From positions 23,736 through 87,735 of the forward strand of contig JACQEP010000017.1 in assembly GCA_016200485.1 (NCBI GenBank): a stretch of DNA of 64,000 nt. Reading direction: 5' to 3'. The translations under genes and the position numbers were made by a program. Each line of letters opens with the position of its first letter. Positions within the stretch are counted from its first letter, which is position 1. The notes beneath the pieces were generated by a model. That model made no database searches. It saw only the letters and a list, made by a program, of their open reading frames with translations, and was not told the origin of the DNA. Source of the DNA: Gammaproteobacteria bacterium. Lineage in GTDB: Bacteria > Pseudomonadota > Gammaproteobacteria > Tenderiales > Tenderiaceae. Of the stretch, positions 34,855-43,881 are shown piece after piece.

Positions 34855-35793
34855 ATGACCGACGAAGTTATCCGCATCGCTACCCGCAAAAGCCCGCTGG
34901 CCCTGTGGCAGGCGGAATATGTCCGCGACCGTTTGCTGGCGCTCCACCCTGGTTTGAAGGTGGAATTGCTGGGCATGACGACCCAGGGTGACAAGATTCT
35001 CGACAGCCCGCTGGCCAAGATCGGCGGCAAGGGTTTGTTTGTGAAAGAGCTGGAACAGGGGATGCTGGAGGGGCGGGCCGATATCGCCGTCCATTCGATG
35101 AAGGATGTGCCGGTGGAATTCCCGGAAGGGCTGCATCTGGCCGTGGTTTGCGAGCGCGAAGATCCGCGCGATGCCTTTGTTTCCACCCGTTTTGCCAAGC
35201 TGACCGACCTGCCGCAGGGCGCCAAAGTGGGCACCTCCAGCCTGCGCCGCCAGTGCCAGCTGCGAGCGCTGCGCCCGGATTTGCAGCTTCTGGACCTGCG
35301 CGGCAACGTCAATAGCCGGTTGGTCAAGCTCGATAGGGGCGACTATGACGCCATTATCCTCGCCGCCGCTGGGCTGATCCGGCTTGGTTTTCAGGATCAA
35401 ATTACGACCTTCCTCGAACCCGAGGTTAGCCTGCCGGCTATCGGCCAGGGGGTAGTCGGTATCGAGTGCCGCCGCGATGACCCGCGCGTGAACAAGCTGA
35501 TCGCACCGCTCAATGACCCGGACACCTGGACGCGGGTGCAGGCCGAACGGGCGATGAACGAGAAACTGCAAGGCGGCTGCCAAGTGCCGATAGCCGGTCA
35601 TGCCACGCTACAAGGGGATCAACTCTATTTGCGCGGGCTGGTCGGTCGCCCCGACGGCCGGGAGATGGTGCGCGGCGAAATCCGTGGTCCGGCGGCGAAA
35701 GCCGCTCAACTTGGCGTGACTCTGGCCGAAGACTTACTTAGTCGCGGCGCGCGCGTCATTCTGGATGAGCTGTATCGCAGCAATGCACCTTGA
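34855..35793 (+). CDS. hemC: Porphobilinogen deaminase HemC
   Basis: A 312-aa enzyme polymerising four porphobilinogen units to hydroxymethylbilane. It begins [18 protein letters not shown], has [16 protein letters not shown] and [14 protein letters not shown] with catalytic lysine and arginines, SLRRQCQL, and the dipyrromethane cysteine loop [13 protein letters not shown]. The ATG at 34855 with AGGA upstream gives the normal family length; the frame continues to 34747 only through a palindrome. It opens hemC-hemD-hemX-hemY. Confidence 0.97.
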   Translation: MTDEVIRIATRKSPLALWQAEYVRDRLLALHPGLKVELLGMTTQGDKILDSPLAKIGGKGLFVKELEQGMLEGRADIAVHSMKDVPVEFPEGLHLAVVCEREDPRDAFVSTRFAKLTDLPQGAKVGTSSLRRQCQLRALRPDLQLLDLRGNVNSRLVKLDRGDYDAIILAAAGLIRLGFQDQITTFLEPEVSLPAIGQGVVGIECRRDDPRVNKLIAPLNDPDTWTRVQAERAMNEKLQGGCQVPIAGHATLQGDQLYLRGLVGRPDGREMVRGEIRGPAAKAAQLGVTLAEDLLSRGARVILDELYRSNAP

Positions 35794-35803
35794 ACGAAAA
35801 ACA

Positions 35804-35940
35804 AACCGCCAAGGGCGCTAAGTGCGCCAAGAAAATTCAAGATATAGGAAATTCGGGCTCCGCGTTTGATGCACACGAAGCATCTGTATTCCGGAAAACA
35901 ATCGAGCATCTTGGCGTACCTTTGCGTCCTTTGCGGTTAA
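35804..35940. repeat. CGCAAAG-type long-loop inverted repeat between hemC and hemD
   Basis: AACCGCCAAGGGCGCTAAG at the left pairs with CTTTGCGTCCTTTGCGGTT at the right across about 100 bp. It starts 10 bp after the hemC stop. Similar elements are at 52592-52686 and 58871-58984. Confidence 0.75.
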
Positions 35941-35967
35941 ATTGCTTTAGAGTGATTCGAATCCTGG

Positions 35968-36738
35968 ATGAATACCACGCCACTCAATGGCATCAAAATC
36001 GCGGTCACTCGCCCTGTCGAACAAGCCGGGGCGTTGTGCGACCTGATCACAGCGGCTGGTGGTCTCGCAATTCGTTACCCCGTGCTCGACATCGAATTTA
36101 TCGTAGGGGCACGGCGCGCCGTGCCCCTACCCATCGCCGATTATGATTACGCGATCTTTATCAGCGCCAATGCCGTCACCGGCGCCGTGCGCTGGCTGCC
36201 TGCCGTGTTACCACCGAGTTTGCAACTGGCTGCCGTTGGCAAACGCACGGCGGAAATTCTGCGCCGACACTGGCCACAACCGATCCTCACCCCGGCTCAC
36301 AATTACAACAGCGAGGCATTGCTGGAATTGCCGCAACTGCAATCCGTTTCCGGTAAGCGAATTGTTATTTTCCGTGGTGAGGGCGGTCGCGAATTACTGG
36401 CGGAAACGCTGCAACAGCGCGGCGCAACGGTCGAATACGCCGAAGTCTATCGCCGCCAGCAAACACAAGGTGACATTAAGCAGTTACAACATCAGGCGCC
36501 TGATTTAATCATCGTCACCAGCAACGAAGGACTGCAAAATCTGTATGATCAAACGCAGGGCCAAACACGAACGTGGTTACTGGGGCAGCAACTGATCGTG
36601 ATTAGTGAGCGTGGCGCACAACGGGCGCGGGAGCTTGGCTTTCACCATGCCGCCATTATTGCAGCCCGCGCCGATGATCAAGGTCTATTGCAAGCCGTAC
36701 TCGACTGGCGCACTCAACATGGAGTCACTTCGCCATGA
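35968..36738 (+). CDS. hemD: Uroporphyrinogen-III synthase HemD with repeat-encoded insertion
   Basis: A 256-aa enzyme closing hydroxymethylbilane to uroporphyrinogen III. Recognisable parts are GIKIAVTRPVEQAGALCDLI at the start, YAIFISANAVTGAV, AVGKRTAEIL and RIVIFRGEGGRELLAETL, and DLIIVTSNEGLQNL. Codons for [11 protein letters not shown], about residues 45-55, are read from a 28-bp palindrome (36103-36130) that also occurs twice in nearby intergenic DNA, so the protein carries an in-frame inserted peptide between early domain elements. The stop overlaps hemX as ATGA. Confidence 0.93.
   Translation: MNTTPLNGIKIAVTRPVEQAGALCDLITAAGGLAIRYPVLDIEFIVGARRAVPLPIADYDYAIFISANAVTGAVRWLPAVLPPSLQLAAVGKRTAEILRRHWPQPILTPAHNYNSEALLELPQLQSVSGKRIVIFRGEGGRELLAETLQQRGATVEYAEVYRRQQTQGDIKQLQHQAPDLIIVTSNEGLQNLYDQTQGQTRTWLLGQQLIVISERGAQRARELGFHHAAIIAARADDQGLLQAVLDWRTQHGVTSP
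36103..36130. repeat. GGGGCACGG palindrome, copy 3, inside hemD
   Basis: Perfect 28-bp palindrome, same as 34729-34756, in frame within the hemD coding sequence. It encodes VGARRAVPL between two conserved HemD segments. Confidence 0.88.
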
Positions 36739-37844
36739 GCGATCAAGATAGTGGCAAAAACACGACGACATCATCCTCACCACCCTCGACAACGGGTGCG
36801 CGCCGCGCCTCACCTCTGGCGTGGGCGGCATTAATTCTTACCATCGTTACACTCAGCACGCTGCTGTGGTTTTGGCAGCAGTCACGCAACAGCAATGCGG
36901 GCATAAAGGGCCGCCTCAACGCCGTTGAAAGCACTGTGCTCAAGGTACAAGACCTGACCCAGGCCACACGCAACACAGCCATTGCCGCCGAAAATGTCGC
37001 CGATGCGCTTGAAAAGCGGCTTGATGCCATGAGCCATCATCTCGACGCCCGCACCGATGCCTTGCAGATGCAAATCAGCGACCTCAATGATTCGGTTAAC
37101 TCGGTAAGCAACTTGTTGCGCCAACGCAAGAGCGCTGCATTCATCGTCGCCGACGCCAAAAATCTTGTCGCCCAGGCGCAACACCATCTTCAATTTGGCG
37201 GCGACACGGGCGCAGTGATCGCCGCCCTGGAAACTGCGAGCCAACATCTCCAGGAAACCGGCGACCCCAGCCTGTTCGAGGCTCGCAAGACGATCAACGA
37301 CATCAGCAGCGCTCTCAAAAAACGCGCCAGCATTGATATCACAAACCTGGCATTGACACTGAGCACATTGGAACAAGGCATTGACCCGCTACCCATCTCC
37401 GGCGCAGATCACCAGAATTCAAATACCAGCGCGCCGGAGAAGGTTGAAGGCTTTAGCGGACTGATACAAAAAATCTGGTCCGACATTAAAGGCCTGATCT
37501 CAATTCACCACCAAAGCGATCCCAAAGACATCGCTTTACTGCCGCCGGAACGGCGTTTCTTTTTACAGCAAAATCTACATCTGCAAATATCCGCGGCACG
37601 ACTGGCCTTATTGCAGCGTAACGACAAGATTTTTCATGACGCCATCAACGCTACCCATGAATGGGTGAACACCTATTACAATCCAAAAGCAGCGGAGACC
37701 AAAGCGTTTCTCGTAGCCCTGTCGCAACTCAAAGCTATCGACCTAAAACTACCGGAATCCGATTTCAAGCGCACACTTGATTTATTAAGCGCCTGGCAAC
37801 AGCAGAACAATGCATTAGCCACCTCCGGCAAGGGAACTCGCTAA
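36735..37844 (+). CDS. hemX: HemX-like membrane protein
   Basis: A 369-aa inner-membrane protein of the HemX family, long annotated as uroporphyrinogen-III C-methyltransferase but without a known methyltransferase fold. One transmembrane helix (WAALILTIVTLSTLLWFWQQ, near residues 30-50) is followed by a predicted coiled coil (residues 60-130) and a conserved SADIKGLISIH and PPERRFFLQQNLHLQISAARLALLQRND region. Co-translated with hemD by ATGA overlap and followed 2 bp later by hemY. Confidence 0.93.
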   Translation: MSDQDSGKNTTTSSSPPSTTGARRASPLAWAALILTIVTLSTLLWFWQQSRNSNAGIKGRLNAVESTVLKVQDLTQATRNTAIAAENVADALEKRLDAMSHHLDARTDALQMQISDLNDSVNSVSNLLRQRKSAAFIVADAKNLVAQAQHHLQFGGDTGAVIAALETASQHLQETGDPSLFEARKTINDISSALKKRASIDITNLALTLSTLEQGIDPLPISGADHQNSNTSAPEKVEGFSGLIQKIWSDIKGLISIHHQSDPKDIALLPPERRFFLQQNLHLQISAARLALLQRNDKIFHDAINATHEWVNTYYNPKAAETKAFLVALSQLKAIDLKLPESDFKRTLDLLSAWQQQNNALATSGKGTR

Positions 37845-37846
37845 CC

Positions 37847-39079
37847 ATGCGCTTGGTCATCTATTCGATCCTGGTCTTGATCGGCGCCACGCTGATCACT
37901 CAATTCAGCATCGAGGACGCCGGCTATGCTGTGATTTCCATCCACGGCTGGACGCTGGAAACCAGCGCCATCGTCTTTTTTATTTTGTGCCTATTGCTGT
38001 TTGTAGCCGCCTATTTTTGCCTGCGGCTCTGGGTCGCCATTGGCCTGGCACCCAAACAATTTCGCAAATGGCGTGAACGAAGACGCGCGATCAGTGGCTA
38101 TCAATATCTCTCCCAGGGATTTCTAGAACTCGATTCTGGTAAATGGTTTGATGCCGAAAAACATTTACTCAAGGCCGCGCGCAATCCCCACCTTGCCGTA
38201 CTGAGTCATCTAGGTGCTGCGCGCGCCGCGCATGAACAGGGCGCCAGGAACCGGCGCGATGGTTATTACAAACTTGCGCTTGAACATGCACCCGAGGCGC
38301 ATATGTCGATCCTGCTCAATCAAGCGCAACTGCTCCAGCATTCCGGCCAGCCCGAAAAGGCTTTGGCAGTACTTGAACACATGCCCGGCAGCCTGCTCAA
38401 TTCGCCGCAGGTGTTACGCAGCCTGACCACTCTTTATGCAGAGACCAAGAACTGGACCGCGCTCGTCGGACTATTGCCCCGACTGAGGCAATACAAAGCC
38501 TTACCGATGGATGATTACTACCGCATCGAACGCGGTGCTTATCTTGGCCACCTGCAACAGATCGGCCGCAGCCGCAATATCAATACTATCTTGAACCTGT
38601 GGAAGGAAATCCCCACACGACTGCAAGAGGATGAGGCGCTCTTCATCGAAATGGTGACTGCTTTAATGAATATTGGCGAAGCCGATCGCGCTGAGGACAT
38701 GCTTTATCGCCGCATTAATCATCAATGGAATGAGAAACTGGTTTACCTTTACGGATTGCTTAATGGCGATGCTGAAATTCATCTCAGCCGCGGCCGTAAC
38801 TGGCTCGGCAAGAATCCAAATAACTCAACACTGTTACTCACCCTGGGCCGGCTTGCGATGCGGGCCCATGACTGGCAGGCCGCGCAGGGATATCTGGAAA
38901 AAAGTCTGGAGCAACTGCCTAACGCGGAAACCTATCAGGAACTCGGCAATCTGCTGTTCCAGCTCAATGCTCCGGAACGAGCTGCTGACTGTTATCGTCG
39001 CGGTCTGGCAATGACCAAGGATCTTTCAACGCCAGAAATCAAAACGGGCGTGATCGAACATTTGCAGGGACGGATTTAA
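37847..39079 (+). CDS. hemY: HemY TPR membrane protein
   Basis: A 410-aa protein with two N-terminal membrane helices (residues 1-20 and 38-62) and a cytoplasmic TPR-type helical array. Conserved features include GFLELDSGKWFDAEKHLLKAA and LSHLGAARAAHEQG, and LYAETKNWTALVGLLPRL. The family is always linked to hemX; a role in heme pathway assembly is proposed but the reaction is unknown. It ends the hemCDXY group; the next gene is convergent. Confidence 0.93.
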   Translation: MRLVIYSILVLIGATLITQFSIEDAGYAVISIHGWTLETSAIVFFILCLLLFVAAYFCLRLWVAIGLAPKQFRKWRERRRAISGYQYLSQGFLELDSGKWFDAEKHLLKAARNPHLAVLSHLGAARAAHEQGARNRRDGYYKLALEHAPEAHMSILLNQAQLLQHSGQPEKALAVLEHMPGSLLNSPQVLRSLTTLYAETKNWTALVGLLPRLRQYKALPMDDYYRIERGAYLGHLQQIGRSRNINTILNLWKEIPTRLQEDEALFIEMVTALMNIGEADRAEDMLYRRINHQWNEKLVYLYGLLNGDAEIHLSRGRNWLGKNPNNSTLLLTLGRLAMRAHDWQAAQGYLEKSLEQLPNAETYQELGNLLFQLNAPERAADCYRRGLAMTKDLSTPEIKTGVIEHLQGRI

Positions 39080-39088
39080 AACCCGCCC

Positions 39089-40105
39089 CTACGGGGAATC
39101 AATGGCAAAATTAAAACTATCGTAATAAAACTGCGCTTCGGGCAACCCAAGATTCATAAACCCAATCCGTGCCGCTTCGATCATCGCTGGCGACCCGCAG
39201 ACGTACACGTCGTAATTTTGAAGATTAGAAAAATCATCGAGTACTGCCTGATGCACCAGACCGATACGTCCTTGCCAGCCATCGCCGGGTTTCGGCTCTG
39301 ACAATACCGGGATGTAATAAAACCCATCACGACTACGCCATGATTGCGGCAGGGCATCGAGATATAAATCTTCCTTGGCACGCGCCCCCCAGTACAAATA
39401 CAAGGGCCGTTTGATTTTTTCCCGCCAGGCATGTTCAATCAACGCCTTGATTGGCGCAAAGCCAGTGCTACCCGCCACACATATAATCGGTCGCGTTGAA
39501 TCTTCGCGCAAAAAGAAATTGCCGAATGGCCCTTCGATGCGCAAAATATCTTTTTCACGCATCTTGGTAAATACATGTCCGGTAAACTCACCGCCATCGA
39601 TATACCGGATATGCAGTTCCAGCAATGCATCTTCATGCGGCGCATTAGCCAGCGAGAAACTGCGGCGGCGTCCGCCCGGCAGCAAAATATCAATATACTG
39701 CCCTGCCAGAAATTGCATCCGCTCGGTATCCGGCAATTTTAAATACACGCGCATCACATCATCCGCCAACCGCTCCAGCTTGGCCACGCGCGCGGGCATT
39801 TTGCGTATCGGTAACTCGCCGCCGCGAACGATCTCATGCACTTCAATCACCAGATCGGAACACGGTGCCGCCTTGCAGAATATTGACTGGCCAACGATAT
39901 TGGCCATTTCGTTTAAAGCACGCGGCGTACCACTGGGATAATTGATTTCACCTGACACCACCTTGCCTCGGCATGCGCCGCAGACACCATTGCGACAACC
40001 GTAAGGGAAGGTGAGACCATGACGAATCGCGGCGTCAAGGACGGTTTCCCCCTCCTCGACAGTGAACTGACGATTACTTGGCTTCACGGTGACAACGAAA
40101 CCCAT
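39089..40105 (-). CDS. 2Fe-2S ferredoxin/flavin reductase (CDP-6-deoxyglucoseen reductase-like)
   Basis: A 338-aa three-domain electron-transfer enzyme. Residues 1-90 form a plant-type ferredoxin with CRNGVCGACRGKV and a fourth cysteine in SIFCKAAPCSD. Residues 100-200 are the FAD domain (RRRSFSLAN), and the rest the NAD(P)H domain (ICVAGSTGFAPIKALIEH and VYVCGSPAMIEAA). Proteins like this are annotated as CDP-6-deoxy-delta-3,4-glucoseen reductase, but a general oxygenase or ubiquinone-linked reductase role is equally possible here. Confidence 0.88.
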   Translation of the reverse strand: MGFVVTVKPSNRQFTVEEGETVLDAAIRHGLTFPYGCRNGVCGACRGKVVSGEINYPSGTPRALNEMANIVGQSIFCKAAPCSDLVIEVHEIVRGGELPIRKMPARVAKLERLADDVMRVYLKLPDTERMQFLAGQYIDILLPGGRRRSFSLANAPHEDALLELHIRYIDGGEFTGHVFTKMREKDILRIEGPFGNFFLREDSTRPIICVAGSTGFAPIKALIEHAWREKIKRPLYLYWGARAKEDLYLDALPQSWRSRDGFYYIPVLSEPKPGDGWQGRIGLVHQAVLDDFSNLQNYDVYVCGSPAMIEAARIGFMNLGLPEAQFYYDSFNFAIDSP

Positions 40106-40240
40106 ATAATGTCCTTTTTATTGATTACGGAACCCTATCAATCCGGCATACAATATCGTTTCAACGACTCCCCCTCCTCCCTTACAGGGGGAGGGAACTT
40201 ACAAGTTCTTTGTTACTATCAGGTTAAGAAAACAGCTTAC

Positions 40241-41113
40241 ATGATACTGATTATCGGCTGCGGCGACATTGGCTTGCGCGTAACACACCTCTGGCAGATG
40301 CAAGGTGCGACTGTACACGCCCTCAGCCACAGCCCGCAACGGCGCACAACCCTGGAACAGGCCGGCATTAATGTACATATCGGCACGCTGGATGATGCCT
40401 CAACCCTCCGATCTTTACCCACTACCGGCACGCTTGTGTACTACTTTGCACCACCGCCGGAGCATGGCACCCATGATCCACGCATCAGTAATTTCATCAA
40501 CGCTTGCCACGAAAGATTACCGCAGCAAGTGATTTATATCAGCACCAGCGGCGTCTACGGCGACTGTCAAGGCGCCTGGGTGACGGAAGATACTCCGCCC
40601 AATCCCACCACGGCTCGTTCACGGCGGCGGCTGGACGCCGAAACCCAATTATTGCAATGGGGCCGCGCCAACAATGTCAGCATTGTCATTTTACGGGTCG
40701 GCGGCATTTATGGCCCCGGACGCTTACCTGTGGCGCGCATTAAACAAGGGCTGCCGATTCTGCGGCGCGATCTCGCCCCCTACAGCAACCGCATCCACGC
40801 CGATGATCTGGCACAAATTTGCGTTGCCGCCGCCGAGCTCGGACAAAATGGACGTATCTATAATGTCGCCGATGGTGAGGTCAGCACCATGTCCGATTAT
40901 TTTCTTGCCGTTGCCCGCGCCGCAGGTCTACCGCCGCCGCCCGAGCTCGACTGGTCCGCAGCAGAACAACAACTGTCCGCCGAAATGCTTTCGTATTTGC
41001 ATGAATCGCGGCGGCTCGACACGCACCGTCTGCGCGAAGAATTGAAAATGGAATTACGTTATCCGACGCTGGAGGCCGGACTGAAAGCCAGCCTGACTTC
41101 AAGGGATTTTTAG
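40241..41113 (+). CDS. SDR-family NAD(P)-dependent protein (YeeZ-like)
   Basis: A 290-aa atypical short-chain dehydrogenase of the YeeZ-like group. The Rossmann start is ILIIGCGDIGLRV and a second family block is VIYISTSGVYGDCQGAWVTE, with IVILRVGGIYGPGRLPVARI later. The normal YxxxK pair is not obvious, as in other atypical SDRs, so enzyme activity is unproven. ATG 40241 starts the domain; the longer frame to 40019 overlaps the reductase gene and reads through a repeat. Confidence 0.85.
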   Translation: MILIIGCGDIGLRVTHLWQMQGATVHALSHSPQRRTTLEQAGINVHIGTLDDASTLRSLPTTGTLVYYFAPPPEHGTHDPRISNFINACHERLPQQVIYISTSGVYGDCQGAWVTEDTPPNPTTARSRRRLDAETQLLQWGRANNVSIVILRVGGIYGPGRLPVARIKQGLPILRRDLAPYSNRIHADDLAQICVAAAELGQNGRIYNVADGEVSTMSDYFLAVARAAGLPPPPELDWSAAEQQLSAEMLSYLHESRRLDTHRLREELKMELRYPTLEAGLKASLTSRDF

Positions 41114-41195
41114 AACCACCCTTCAGCGAATTTACCCTAAAGGTGTATACTCCCCCGCCCGATTAAATAAGTATTGACCGCCTTTAGGATCACCC

Positions 41196-42068
41196 ATGTC
41201 CGACGCCGACACCCTCCAACGTTTTGTCTTTGAAAATAGTAAGGTACGTGGCGACTTCATCCACTTGCGCGCCAGTTATCAGGCGGTGCGCGAACGGGCC
41301 ACCTACCCTGACCTTATCGCCGAACAACTCGGCCAGGCGCTGGCGGCCAGTGCCCTGCTCAGCGCCACCATCAAATTCGGCGGCTCATTGATCATGCAAA
41401 TTCAATCCAGTGGCCCGTTAAATTTACTCGTCGCCCAGTGCACACACGATCGCCATCTGCGCGGTCTGGCACACTGGCATAACGAGGTACACGAAGGCAC
41501 GCTGCCACAGATGTACGGCGACGGACGATTGGTAATCACGATTGACAACGCCCACAACAACGAACGCTATCAAGGCATCGTCAGCCTCGAAGGCGATACA
41601 CTTGCCGAAGCCCTGGAGACCTATTTCACACAATCGGAACAGCTGGAAACACGTCTCTGGCTGGTGGCAGATCAATACCAGGCCGTCGGCATGTTGTTAC
41701 AACGCCTGCCCGGCCCTGAAGGTGACGATGATTTGTGGCAACGCGTGGAAGCACTCGGCGCCACGCTGACGGTGGAAGAAATGCTGCAACTACCGACACG
41801 CGAAATCCTGCGCCGCCTCTTCCATGAAGAAGACGTACGCCTGTTCGATGCCGAACCCGTGAGCTTCCGCTGCAGCTGCTCGCGCGAAAAAATCGTCAAC
41901 ATGCTGCGTGGCCTCGGCCAAGAAGAAGCCAACGCCATCCTCGCCGAACAAGGCAAGATCGAAGTCACCTGCGAATTCTGCAACGCAGGCTATCGATTCG
42001 ACGCCGTGGATGTCGAAGAAGTATTCACCAGCGGCTTACCGCCGCCGGAATCTTCAAGCCGGCACTAG
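41196..42068 (+). CDS. hslO: Redox-regulated chaperone Hsp33
   Basis: A 290-aa holdase activated by oxidation. The substrate-binding domain begins FVFENSKVRGDFIHL and includes the family segment SGPLNLLVAQCTHDRHLRGL. The zinc switch at the C-terminus is CSCSREK followed by CEFCNAGY, that is C-x-C and C-x2-C, all four ligands present. Length is normal. The 3' end overlaps the convergent orphan gene by 15 bp. Confidence 0.97.
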   Translation: MSDADTLQRFVFENSKVRGDFIHLRASYQAVRERATYPDLIAEQLGQALAASALLSATIKFGGSLIMQIQSSGPLNLLVAQCTHDRHLRGLAHWHNEVHEGTLPQMYGDGRLVITIDNAHNNERYQGIVSLEGDTLAEALETYFTQSEQLETRLWLVADQYQAVGMLLQRLPGPEGDDDLWQRVEALGATLTVEEMLQLPTREILRRLFHEEDVRLFDAEPVSFRCSCSREKIVNMLRGLGQEEANAILAEQGKIEVTCEFCNAGYRFDAVDVEEVFTSGLPPPESSSRH

Positions 42069-42884
42069 CGGCTGCCGTTTGCGGCGTATCAGCGATTGCT
42101 TTGTCGTTGACTCCGTACTCTGAGTCGCGCCTGCACCCACGCCGACAACGCGCTGATAGCGCACGCTGCGCCGCGCACCCTTGGCCTTTTGCTTGATGGC
42201 CAGCCGTTTCGCAGCCACCTTGTCACCGCGCGCCATGAAGGTTTCATTATCACCCGTACTAGGATCGAAGAATCCAATATACCCGCCGGGATTCACACCA
42301 AACGAACGTAGTGTCTTACCCTGATAACTTCTACCGAGAAAGTCGTTGCGGCCACCCACTTCTTCACCGCCCGTAAAGTAAAGCGGCAAAATAAAGTTGG
42401 AGACATTGACACCATCAATCTCGTAAAACTCTGACTGCACCGCATCGCACATTTCATACCAGTGAAACACGGTCTTGCCTGGCTTGGAAGGATGCGGCCC
42501 GGCCACCAGCAGATTCACCTCCGGATCACCAATCAACTCCAGCGCTTCGTGCGATAGCGTCACCGTCCAATCCTCTTTCAACTCCTTGACCAGTTCAGTA
42601 AACACAAAACCAAACGGAATGCCGCGATTATTGGTTTCGTGATAACCCAACGCATCTTCCACATTGACTTCATCCCACAGATAAAGGATGGCATCGCCGC
42701 GCATATCGGCTGCAGTTTGTGGCTGCGGCTTCTTGCCAGCACGTCCTTCCAGACGCAAGGTCGCACCTAAGCCCCAGTACGGCATGAAGTCTTCATTGAT
42801 CTGACGATTAATGGCACGGATCGCCGCTTGCGCGGCTTCATCGCTGATCTTGCCATTGGTATGATTGATGATGGATATGATCAT
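42054..42884 (-). CDS. Orphan 276-aa protein with HEALE motif
   Basis: An uncharacterised 276-aa soluble protein. I use the ATG at 42884, preceded by a GGGAGG site, in preference to a frame extended to 42968. It contains TVTLSHEALELIGDP near residue 132, a short HExxE-like motif of some zinc metalloproteases, then FHWYEMCDAV and FTGGEEVGGRNDFLG. The C-terminus is very basic (KVAAKRLAIKQKAKGARRSVRYQRV). I do not recognise the family well enough to name it; a zincin-like fold is a guess. Confidence 0.7.
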   Translation of the reverse strand: MIISIINHTNGKISDEAAQAAIRAINRQINEDFMPYWGLGATLRLEGRAGKKPQPQTAADMRGDAILYLWDEVNVEDALGYHETNNRGIPFGFVFTELVKELKEDWTVTLSHEALELIGDPEVNLLVAGPHPSKPGKTVFHWYEMCDAVQSEFYEIDGVNVSNFILPLYFTGGEEVGGRNDFLGRSYQGKTLRSFGVNPGGYIGFFDPSTGDNETFMARGDKVAAKRLAIKQKAKGARRSVRYQRVVGVGAGATQSTESTTKQSLIRRKRQPLVPA

Positions 42885-42984
42885 GGAACCCTCCCTGGAT
42901 TGATAATTTCGGACAGCCATCCTTGTCACTCGCCCGACTTCATCATAGTACCCATTTTGACAAATCACACCCCCAAAATACGAA

Positions 42985-43002
42985 AGGGGCCAACAGGCCC
43001 CT
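42985..43002 (-). terminator. Probable terminator after the Sel1 gene
   Basis: AGGGGCC and GGCCCCT pair over a 4-nt loop; read on the minus strand the stem is followed by TTTCGTATTTT. It lies 27 bp past the stop of the Sel1 protein gene. Confidence 0.6.
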
Positions 43003-43029
43003 GCGATTCGACTATCTGAACTTCATCAA

Positions 43030-43611
43030 TTAACCAAATTTACTCCAGAGACTATTTTTCGGAAACGGCAACCGCTTCAACCCCAAGCCTTGGCGCAGCA
43101 AATCTTCCTGGCTCGCTTGTGCCAGCGGGTGACCTTGCTGTGCCGCCTTGCGAAACCACTTCATGGCCTTTTCATAATTTTGACTCACGCCCACCCCCTG
43201 AGCATACATCTGCCCCAGATTGTATTGCGCCTCGGCGAATCCGGCTCTCGCCGCGCGATACCATAACTCAAACGCCGTAAAATAATCGCGCGGCACCCCG
43301 CGCCCTTCCATGTATAGCGTCCCCAAGCTCGTCTGCGCCTCAACACTGCCTTGTGCTGCGGCCTGCTCAAACCAGCGCACCGCCGCGGAATCATCGCGCT
43401 GCACGCCATGTCCTTTCAGATACATGACACCGAGATTGTTTTGCGCCACCACCGAACCTTCGCGTGCCGCGGGCAGCCACAATTCATAGGCCCGCCCATA
43501 ATCCTGAGACTGATAGGCCAACCAGCCCGCATCCACATCGGCCGCAAACGCGCCGCCGTTCCAGACCATGCCCAGCATCAACACCGCCCCTGCCAGAATC
43601 CGCCGCACCAT
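43030..43611 (-). CDS. Periplasmic Sel1-repeat protein
   Basis: A 193-aa protein with a signal peptide ending AFAADV and about four Sel1-type TPR repeats, each near GxAxAQxNLGxMYxxGxGVxxDxxxAxxWFxxAA. Such proteins scaffold protein complexes in the envelope; in this position it has no obvious partner. The predicted hydrophobic signal is 19 residues with basic start MVRRIL. Confidence 0.88.
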   Translation of the reverse strand: MVRRILAGAVLMLGMVWNGGAFAADVDAGWLAYQSQDYGRAYELWLPAAREGSVVAQNNLGVMYLKGHGVQRDDSAAVRWFEQAAAQGSVEAQTSLGTLYMEGRGVPRDYFTAFELWYRAARAGFAEAQYNLGQMYAQGVGVSQNYEKAMKWFRKAAQQGHPLAQASQEDLLRQGLGLKRLPFPKNSLWSKFG

Positions 43612-43881
43612 ATATCGCCTCTAAATAACCTTATTGAGGACCTCTTATTAAGGTTATCGGCCGATATTTCGAGAAAGTTGAGCCAACCCCTTGTCTGGCT
43701 TGAATTATTCCCCGCCCACCGCAACTGATTGATTTTCTAATATTGAATTAATAATTCCTGGCTAGACTTAGTCGCGAAATTTTGCTTAAACTCGACAGGT
43801 TTCCATGGACTACCCCCATAGGGCAGGCAGGGAGAGCAGTTTCAGATTAAATTTCGCGTCACGAGATAAACCAAGGGGAAT

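Noticed and set aside
34753..35601. 282-aa minus-strand frame
   Set aside because: Antisense to hemC with no family motif; a shadow caused by high GC.
41114..41195. tRNA or small RNA before hslO
   Set aside because: No cloverleaf or conserved T-loop; an ordinary promoter-sized gap.
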